Assembly: GCF_963924675.1 (NCBI RefSeq)
Contig: NC_089220.1
Span: forward strand, 88,973,168-89,037,167
Direction of reading: 5' to 3'
Length of the DNA stretch: 64,000 bases
Source of the DNA: Phocoena phocoena
Lineage: Eukaryota; Chordata; Mammalia; Artiodactyla; Phocoenidae
Shown here piece by piece: positions 56,074 to 64,000 of this stretch (position 1 is its first letter; each line of letters begins with the position of its first letter). The notes beneath the pieces were generated by a model. It saw nothing but the letters and a program-made list of their open reading frames with translations, searched no databases and was not told the DNA's origin. Position numbers and translations under genes: made by a program.

Positions 56074-56730
56074 GATGAAATTCAACACATCAATATTCAC
56101 TGTGATCTCCAAGGAACACTGACTTTCAGATGCTCCACACCTGAGGAAATTTAAGCACTGCTATTTGATTGTGTGGTGATTTTAAAAGGCATTCACATAT
56201 ATTTTTCTTATCTAATCCTCAAAACAACCTTCAAAATGCAGGTCTTATGTGTTATCTTCTTTAATGTGTTCTCCCTGTTTTGACTTTCAAGCTTTAAGCA
56301 ATGAAATTTTAGGTAATTTTCTAAATTAACATGCCTACAGGTTCTATGAGATTCATATGTGTGGACGTGAGTGTGATGGCTGCTACCTGTGTTCATTTTT
56401 TTTTTCTTTTTTTCAACTTCAGTCCACCATTATAGGTCCTTCTCTCAAAGTAAGAATAAATTCTACAATAATTGCTGGGAATGGGAAAAGTACATCTTAA
56501 CAGAAACTTCCTGGAGTCAGCTGGGACCCAGGCTTTGGATTCTCTTCTCTTTCAGTTCCAAGGACATTTATCCCGTAATGATTGTGTAAAAGGCATGGTT
56601 TAAGTAGTTATAGAAAATAAAGGATCAATAAAACAGTATCCTTGTTTCAAGAGCTTGTACTCAAGGAGGGGTGTCAATGGTGTCAGCAGTGGTGAAAAAC
56701 ACTGTTTTTGCAAGGTGTGTGTATAATTTT
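56074..56730. other. Unique sequence with a possible MIR remnant
   Basis: TCTTATCTAATCCTCAAAACAACC at 56208-56231 suggests a decayed reverse MIR. Otherwise nothing is recognised. Confidence 0.4.
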
Positions 56731-56734
56731 TAAA

Positions 56735-57420
56735 TCAACTTTTCATTTTAGGGTAGATTTAGATTTGCATAAAAGTTATGAAAGATGGTATAGAGACTTC
56801 TGATATATTCCACACCTAGTTCTCCCTATTATTAGCGTCTTACTTTATTATGGTAAATATTATAGCTAATGAACCAATATTGATACATTAATTATATTTT
56901 TAACTAAAATCTATACTATATTCAAATTTCCTTTTTTTTTTAACAATATCCTTTCTCTGTTCCAGGATCCCATCCAGGATACCATGTTGCATTTAGCCAT
57001 CATGTGTCCTCAGGCTCCTCTTATCTTGTTATGACAGTTTCTGAGGCTTTACTTGTTTTCAATGATTTTAACAGTTTTGAGGAGTACTAGTCAGGTATTT
57101 TGAAGAATGTCCCTCAACTGGGATTTGTATGATGTGTTCCTCACGATTAATGCCTGAGGCTATTGGTTTTGGGAAGAAGACAAAGAGTGAAGTGCCACTT
57201 TCATCACATTATATAAAGAGTAGATGCTATCTACATGACTTATCCCTGTTGATGTTTATCTTGATCACCTGACTGAGGCAGTGTTTTTCAGGTTTCTTCA
57301 CTGTAATCCCTGTGATTTTTATGTACCCTTTACCTTGACCAAATCAGGATTATGTAGAAGCTTCCTTGGACTTGCTAAGTTTAGCCTCTCCAAACCCTGA
57401 ATCAGCTCACTTTCCTCACA
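56735..57420. mobile_element. Ancient L1M-type 3' UTR block
   Basis: GAACCAATATTGATACATTA, TCCAGGATCCCATCCAGGAT, ACAGTTTTGAGGAGTACTAG, AATGTCCCTCAACTGGGATT and CTTGATCACCTGACTGAGG occur in the order known from the long 3' UTR of old L1M subfamilies. I am not certain of the strand. Confidence 0.7.
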
Positions 57421-57539
57421 TTTCCAAGATTTCCTATGTATCTTTTTGTCTTTTTGCATGCCAGATATTTGTCTGATGTCATCCATGAAGAAACTGCAAT
57501 TTTAAGAGTAGAGGGTGTTTTGTTTTGTTTATTGCTTTT

Positions 57540-57732
57540 TTTTTTTTTCCGGTACGCGGGCCTCTCACCGCTGTGGCCTCTCCCGTTGCGGAGCCGGACG
57601 CGCAGGCTCAGCGGCCACGGCCCACGGGCCCAGCCGCTCCGCGGCACGGGGGATCCTCCCGGACCGGGGCATAAACCCACGCCCCCTGCACCGGCGGGCG
57701 GACTCTCAACCACTGCGCCACCAGGGAAGCCC
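57540..57732 (-). mobile_element. CHR-type SINE, short form, likely young
   Basis: Reverse orientation and GC-rich, with CpGs still largely intact. It lacks about 8 bp near CGGAGCCGGACGCG compared with its relatives. The exact 14-bp duplication TGTTTATTGCTTTT lies at 57526-57539 and 57733-57746. The intact CpGs and perfect duplication mark it as one of the youngest insertions in the window. Confidence 0.96.
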
Positions 57733-57933
57733 TGTTTATTGCTTTTAACTAGTGACTCGGCTTATCTATGAAATCAAATACTTTATTTTGAAAGCAATCA
57801 GGCTAAGAAATCCAAAAATAAGACTAATGATTAATTTCACAGATTCACAAAATTCTAAAAAGTAGCTTAATTTCAAGTTAGAGATGTAAGGCACATGCAT
57901 TGTTTAAAAAGTTGGATAACAGAGAATTCAGTC

Positions 57934-58142
57934 TTTTTTTTTTTTTTTTGGCTGTACGCGGGCCTCTCACTGTTGTGGCCTCTCCCGTTGCGGAGCACAG
58001 GCTCCGGATGCGCAGGCTCAGCGGCCATGGCTCATGGGCCCAGCCGCTCCGCGGCATGTGGGATCCTCCCGGACCGGGGCACGAACCCGTGTCCCCTGCA
58101 TCGGCAGGTGGACTCTCAACCACTGTGCCACCAGGGAAGCCC
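57934..58142 (-). mobile_element. CHR-type SINE, short form
   Basis: Reverse orientation, with poly(T) at 57934-57949 and GCCACCAGGGAAGCCC at the right. The short duplication TTCAGTC flanks it at 57927-57933 and 58143-58149. It lies about 200 bp from the preceding SINE in the same orientation. Confidence 0.95.
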
Positions 58143-58261
58143 TTCAGTCATTTTTCTACATTTCTAAATGTATATCTATTTATCCATGTATCTACATATC
58201 TTCATTTTCTTTTGATTTTGGGAGATGATCTTATAGGTATAGTTTTGTATTTTGTTTTTTA

Positions 58262-60129
58262 CCCTGAATTTTCTCATTAAACTTTGTTTTAAAGGGTCTC
58301 AAAATTCAAGATTTTTGGTCAAGTTTTTTCCATTAAAAAGTACGGATTTTAAAAACTAACAACTTAAAATTGCCACAGAAAAAAGCCAAATGATCCACAA
58401 AACATCCTCTTTTCCCTCTGAAGGTTTTGAATTGCATTGTTATCATTAACCAAATTTTGCTATTCAGTGGCCAGTTGAGAGAAACAGTTCTGAGACCTTC
58501 TACCACGAGTCTGATTAAGACTAGGATGGCAGGTATTAGGGATAATATTATTGTAGCCTACTAAGTTTTATGAGCAGACTTAGTGAACTTACCCGCTCCA
58601 GCATCTTTCTTGTCCACTGATTCGATGACACGCAAGGCAATGGTGTATCTCACGTCACAAACAGCCAAATGACCCAATAGAGGATAGCCAGAGTTCAACA
58701 CATGGGCTTCCAAGAAGCACATCAACCATGTCAGCAACCAGATTTCAAGAGTTCGAGGCCATCTTTTAGCTTCTTGCCGGAGTAGTGATCAATCTTCCCC
58801 TTCAGCTCAGCAAATCTGCAGGCAATGTGAGCTGCCTGGTAATTCAGCACAGGTTCATAGCCAGCACTGATTTGGCCTGGGTGGTTTAGGGTAATCACCT
58901 GAGCACTGAAGCCAGCTGCTTCCAATAGTGGGTCATTTTTTTCTATCACCAGCCACAATGCCAGGATGAATATTTTTGACAGGCAAATTCTTGACACGCC
59001 TACACTGTCCCCCAGAAGAGCTTCACTCAGAGCTTCATGGTGCATTTCAACAGACTTTACTTCAGTTGTAATGTTGACTAGAGCAAAGGTGGCCACCATG
59101 CCAGGTTTAAGAATACCAGTTTCCGCCTGCCGCAACGAAGATCTGGCACAACCTAATTAATTAATATTAATTTAAAAAAGAGACTCTTTCCAATATGGTA
59201 ACAATTCACAAGTACTGGGGTTTAGAACTTAAACATATCTTTAAAAAGAAAAAGAGACCACCAGTCTCCACTAAACCCACAGGGACAGTACCAGTACCAC
59301 CAATTTTGTAGATGTCCTGGAAGAACAAACCTAAAGGCCTGCCAATTAGAAGAATTGGTGCACAGGCCACAATCTGGAGATTTGAGCACTGTGGTTCCAC
59401 TGGCACTGCCATCTTTATGGGTGACTTTTGTTCCCTTGAACCAAGGCATATTTGTACCTGGCTCCAGCATGTTTTCTCCATTCCAACCAGAAAACAGCAC
59501 AAAAGCTACTGTGTCTGGATTATAGCCAATTTTCTTAATGTAGGTGTTGACTTCCTTAACGATTTCCTCATTATCCCTCTGGCTGAGGAGTAGCTCAGTA
59601 GAATCCATTTTATTAACGCCAATTAGTTGTTTCACAACCAGTATGTAAGCCAGAAGGGCATGTTCATGGGTCTGCCCATTCTTGGAGATACCTGCTTCCA
59701 ATTCACCAATACTAGCAGCAATGATCAGTATAGGAGAGTTAGTATGAGATGTGCCTATAATCATGTTTTTGTTAAAGTCCCTGAGTCCTAGGGCATCAAT
59801 GACTGTCATGTACTACTGGTCTCATATTTTCACATGGAATTATCAATGGTGATAGCAAGCTCATTAAGCATTCCGTTTACCCAAGACCCAGGCATACTTG
59901 AAGGAGGTCTCTCCCATCTCAGCAGCCTCCTTTTCAAACTTTTCATTGGTTCTTTTGTCAATCCTACCACATTTGTAGGTCACATGGATAGTAGTGGTGG
60001 ACTTGCCTGAATCTATGTGTGCAATGATGTTGATGTTAATATGAGTCTTTTCTTTCCCCATCTTGGCTTAGATTTAGTGGTGGTTTCCATGGCACCTGTG
60101 TTCTGGAAGCAAACATGTTGCAAAAAAGC
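58262..60129 (-). pseudogene. EEF1A1P: Processed pseudogene of EEF1A1 (translation elongation factor 1-alpha 1)
   Basis: The parent delivers aminoacyl-tRNA to the ribosome with GTP. This copy has no introns. The 5' UTR (60062-60129, from the CTTTTTTGCAAC start) continues straight across the exon 1/2 junction into ATG at 60059-60061. The start [20 protein letters not shown] keeps the G1 loop DSGKS. NKMD (G4) remains, while the DAPGH (G3) region is changed to DALGL. Further segments lie at 59809-59252 and 59135-58731, and the 3' UTR runs to about 58262 (TAATATTATCCCTAATACC). Stops follow residue 66, several indels are present, and the parental stop codon is altered. A repeat filler of about 115 bp interrupts it at about 59131-59246. 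It is not functional. Confidence 0.95.
59131..59246 (+). repeat. Composite repeat insert inside the EEF1A1 pseudogene
   Basis: The left part (CGCAACGAAGATCTGGCACA, then TAATTAATT and an A-rich end, to about 59178) resembles the 3' tail of a long-form CHR SINE. The right part (CAATATGGTAACAATTCACA, TACTGGGGTTTAGAACTTAA, ACATATCTTT) resembles an MLT/MaLR-type LTR fragment followed by A-rich bases. AAAAAGAGAC occurs on both sides of the right part. The pseudogene sequence GGAGACTGG / GGAAACTGG is present on both edges of the whole insert, like a target duplication. Confidence 0.65.
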
Positions 60130-62555
60130 TGTACTAAAATTATATATGGAGGATTTCCCTCAATTAAGTTTAAAAAAAATGGCCAACTCCAGCATAAGCA
60201 TTTAATCATATGTTTAGTGTTTGGAATTTTAGTTAGGAAATTTATAATTATTTCCTCTCTCATCAATTCCGTGATGAATATATTTGATGTATCTTTTGAA
60301 TAATCTTTGAATGCATTTTTTATTATTTCCTTATTATAGTATCTATGTCACTAGAATTCACATTCCTGGAGGTGAGCTGGATTGTAAATTCAAAGATTAC
60401 CATCTTCCTTTTGTTGACCTAGAAATAGGACCATTGCTGTAAGACAAGGAAAAACACCTCACTTATTTGGGGGTGTTAGGAATAGCAATTCAGAAGACAC
60501 AGATTTGGGTGGAAACCCAAATGTGCTTCAAGAAGAGTTAAAAACCAAAGAGTTTTAACAGGAAAAAGGAGGAAGCTTACATAAATTGTTTTGCAAGAAT
60601 TATGATTGATGTTGGCAGACTGGAGACATTCTTATCTGTACATGGTTGGTTGCTAAGGCTGTCACTCTGAGAGAGTTCGATGTGCAAACATTCTTTAAAG
60701 ATGTTGTGGCCCAGTTCAAATTCATGTTCCATCTGGGTGGAGATGTGCATAGGCCCTGCTTTCCCAGTGGCCTCCTGGCTTCATTTTACTGTTCTGTTGG
60801 CATTACAGACTCCATTTTATTCATTTCTTCACACTTTTTTTGAAAATCAAGGTAACTAAGCTGGTGCCTCTGAAGGAATAGAATCTGACATAATGCGCTT
60901 TCACCTCTAAGATTCCATGGTACTATGATCATTGGCTATTTTTTCAAGTTTTTTTAATGGATTATATTTTATACATATATGTGTACCTATAAAATAAGGA
61001 ATATATATAAAGTGTATATATACTTTAATGTGGATATTACAACTTAGACTATGATCCTACAGAAATTAAAATACAGATTTCCCCAGAAACTGCATAAATT
61101 ATTGAGTTAGATATTTCAAATTACATGTTCCATATAATTCACTCAGGAAGAAATAAGAAAAAACCTGAACACTGTTTTGGGGAAAGAAGGTAGAACTTGA
61201 ATATTAGCTGATGTGATTCTTTCAGTCAGATTCTATAAACATAGTTGAAAACAGCCTAGATTACAAGGTAACAAGTCAATAACACATGCTCACCACTTCA
61301 AATCAAGCTCTCAAATGCAGGCATTGTAAATATGAAGTGATTCTCCCAGTATAGTTCATGCGGTTCTAGTCTTAATTGCTACTGTAGTGAGATTCATTTT
61401 AATCCTATTATTGATCTAAGAAATAGAGAGTCTGGATAGAGTCCAGAGGAAATGAGAATTAATAAAAAACCAAAACCGATTAATGTGTTGACTAGGAAAC
61501 ATTGAACTCATTGGGGTTATTGAGTTTGGAGCAGGCTAATGAGAGACTTAATATCAGTTTCTGACTATATAGGTGAGACTATGGTATGATTAATTGTGTG
61601 TAACTGATCTCATTTTCCACCGAGGAAAAGGCACATTTACATGAGCATGGATTTGCCTTGGTCTTTGAGAAGATATGATAGGCTAGGAGACAGCTACAAT
61701 TTGTCAACAACCCTAGGATGCACTGTAGCCAGGAGAAAGAAGGCTCATAGCTTATCAGGAGAGGCCCCATGAAATGAATGGAATTGCAGTACAGAACAGC
61801 ATGCAGACAGGAAGTGATATCTGCTTCCCAATCACACAAGTTTTAGATGGTATCACAAATAATGATGAGGAAAACCTCATCCATGAAGAGCAAACCTCCC
61901 AACACCAAGCCCCACTCCATCCTGTTCAGTCTTTTATTATTGGTTTGGGGGCTGTTGAATATGGGCCATTGTCTTTTCTGTTATTCTGTGCTTATTGTAC
62001 ATTAGCAGGAATGGACTGGTATCGATTCCCTTTGTTTATGTAGACAGCACCTGTGAACTGCAGCAGGATCTTTCAGCTCATGTAATATACATGCAAAATA
62101 TGTATGTCTGTGAGTCACACTGATTTAGAAAAAAGTTCTTCTACTTTCCTCCAGTATAACAAGTTACTCTTTTGGAGTATATTAAGCACTTTTGGGAACT
62201 TCTTTTGGTCATTGAATGAAAAACTCATTATTTGGAAAATTAATGCCTTAAATTATATTATGTAATAAGTTCTGAAACTTGAGGTAGCAGTATTATACAT
62301 TCTTCCTGAAGAGTCAAGAATAGAGTGTTATATGGATAAAAGAATGGTGATGAAAATGCTGATTTTAATAGTCAGGGGACCACTTTGTCAGATATTTAAC
62401 TCAGGTTAGGTGCAGTCCCTTGTGTGATCTCTTTGTTTTCTTGTTGCTCTTTGACTCCATAACCATAACCCCTCCACTTAGACCCTGTTCTTGGACACTG
62501 CTTCTTTTCCTTTTCTCCTTCAAATTTTCACTGTCTACTAAATTCGTCTTTTGAA
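60130..62555. other. Unique sequence, no gene seen
   Basis: AT-rich, with TATA-rich stretches near 60970-61030. The 89-codon open frame at 61774-62043 has no recognised protein similarity and no supporting signals. Confidence 0.45.
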
Positions 62556-62559
62556 ACAA

Positions 62560-62790
62560 CATAGTGTAGTGCAAAGGCCTTCTGCTTAGACCTTGTGCTT
62601 TTGAGTTACCTAAGTATGGGTTTGAAAGCAGCTCCATCTCCTTCCTAGTTCAGAATTTTCATCAAGTTTTTCGAGACTCAGTTTCCTCACCTGTGAAATT
62701 AACATAATACTATCTATAATGTAGGGGTATAGGGAGGATTAAATGCAGTAGTATTTGTAACAGATCTACCCCAACTGGAACACTGGAACA
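62560..62790 (+). mobile_element. MIR SINE
   Basis: Diverged MIR: GAGACTCAGTTTCCTCACCTG, TGAAATTAACATAATACTATC, GGGAGGATTAAATGCAGTAG, then CCAACTGGAACACTGG. Confidence 0.75.
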
Positions 62791-64000
62791 TATTTAAACA
62801 TTTCTAGGAAAAAAAAATAGTTGTTTTTTAAAATATGATCACTTACTTCAATTCTAAGATACTACTGATCATTCAATAAATACTGAGCACTTATAATGTC
62901 ACAGCTTTGTGCACAACAGTGCACAATAGGTTGTGCTGGATAGTTACTAAAAATCATAATAATGATAAAATATAGATATGTTTCTCTTACATTCATGGAG
63001 CTTACAGTAGGTTATGATTCACCGTTGGTTTAATAATAGCTTTTCAGGGAAAATAAGAAATGATACACATTAAACTATATATTAATTTTAAGGTACATCA
63101 TGATTTCAGAAATATGTTGTGTGAAAAATGCATACCTTATAATAAAAAATATTGTATAATTATTGTCCCACTCCAATTTAAAACGGATTCATTTCTGAAT
63201 ACTGGTCATCATCATCTTGACTTTTTCTTGCTTATATTTGTTCTATTCTCCAGCCAACCTATGTCTCTTCAGTTGTCCTCATAAGCTCCTCCCAAACCTG
63301 AAGTTCAGGCCTTGCTCCTGCCTTTGTTGCCCATTGTTCTGCTAACGCTGTGGGCTATGCCTGAAAACTCCAGTCTTGGTGAGGTGTCACATTCAAAAAG
63401 AAGCACAGTCAAGTGACCAAAAGTATTTAATACAACTCCAATAATCACTTTTTGCTGCTTCTCTTGTAGAACATGAAAGAACGTTTAATCTCCAATGCAG
63501 CACATCTCTGCACCCCATTCCTTCCCTCCCTCTACATCTCTCAACTTGCTCAGCCTCTCCAAAGCCTCTCTTTCTATCTCTCACGTTCTTAATATTCTTG
63601 ATATTTTTTCACCTCTGATTAAAATCAGAAAAGAATGAAATGCCAATTAGGCATTAAGAAGGAAGCAGAGGCTGTGAATGTTTATTCAGACATAAATAAT
63701 TTTGTTTCTGTCATGCAGTTGTTGCCTTTTGCTACACTCGCCTAAGGATTGGGCACAATGAGACAAATCAGGATAAGGAGTGAGGATGGGATCAGCTGAA
63801 ATTTTGGGGAGAACTGGCAGAGTTGGTCCTTGCAAATGCCAAACTCCAAGTGAGCACATCTCTGTACCCTTGGCAATTGGGTCTCTGTTACTATCCCAAG
63901 CAGACCTTAAGGACAATCCTAGGCTTGGGCAGGAGCAACCAACATCTGTGGAAGCTGCTCATCGGTTCAACATGAACTTAGTTTTACCGCTGGTTCCCCT
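62791..64000. other. Mostly unique sequence, no gene seen
   Basis: A piece near 62870-63015 (CAATAAATACTGAGCACTTA, TTCATGGAGCTTACAGTAGG) resembles a common ancient repeat that I cannot name with confidence. No gene recognised to the end of the window. Confidence 0.45.

Noticed and set aside
57702..57732. GCCACCAGGG in the SINE 5' end as a CTCF site spread by the SINE
   Set aside because: The sequence continues AAGCCC instead of the required GGC core, so it does not fit the CTCF motif well.
58731..60061. A working EEF1A gene
   Set aside because: There are no introns, and in-frame stops, frameshifts and a repeat insertion are present. It is a processed pseudogene.

Overview
The window is mammalian nuclear DNA, most likely from a cetacean. 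The main evidence is repeated insertion of a tRNA-derived SINE of the CHR type, found in whales, hippos and ruminants. It has the short and long forms I associate with whales and dolphins. I saw no BovB, Bov-tA or pig PRE1 copies. The L1 elements are of the cetartiodactyl kind, and the background carries ancient mammalian repeats (MIR, L2, MER5, MLT1-like, L1M). The species call is inference, because no gene was available to confirm it.

I found no intact protein-coding gene, tRNA or rRNA gene, CpG island or CRISPR array. The window reads as intergenic, or possibly deep intronic, DNA. Nearly every long open frame lies inside a transposon, and many are antisense translations of SINEs, L1s or microsatellites. 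The one clear gene-derived feature is a broken processed copy of EEF1A1 on the minus strand (58262-60129).

Layout. 0-2 kb: a SINE, a (TG)n tract and old DNA. 1.88-9.4 kb: a near full-length L1 on the plus strand with its 5' UTR, a broken ORF1 and a broken ORF2. 9.6-14.6 kb: L1 pieces, mostly on the minus strand. One of them (9706-11225) is an inverted relative of part of the first L1 and shares its disabling lesions. 14.6-21.3 kb: mostly unique DNA with a possible retrotransposed mRNA tail, three SINEs, MIRs and a solo ERV LTR. 21.3-24.07 kb: a 5'-truncated minus-strand L1 with a nested SINE. 24-38 kb: mostly unique DNA with MER5A, an MLT1-like LTR, MIRs, a possible CTCF site and SINEs. 38.5-42.85 kb: an ERVL-like fragment, an old L1M, and a twin-primed (5'-inverted) L1 with a perfect 12-bp target-site duplication. 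43-55 kb: AT-rich DNA with an L1 3' end, another old L1M and MIRs. 55-60 kb: an L2, three SINEs, an L1M-type 3' UTR block and the EEF1A1 pseudogene. 60-64 kb: MIR-like relics and unique DNA.

I saw no new gene system. The most informative observations concern how this DNA was assembled: two inverted L1 segments with shared frameshifts, a twin-primed L1, a composite repeat filler inside the EEF1A1 pseudogene, an LTR with tandem enhancer-like repeats containing an NF-kB-like site, and a short coding-like stretch followed by a polyadenylated 3' end near 15 kb.
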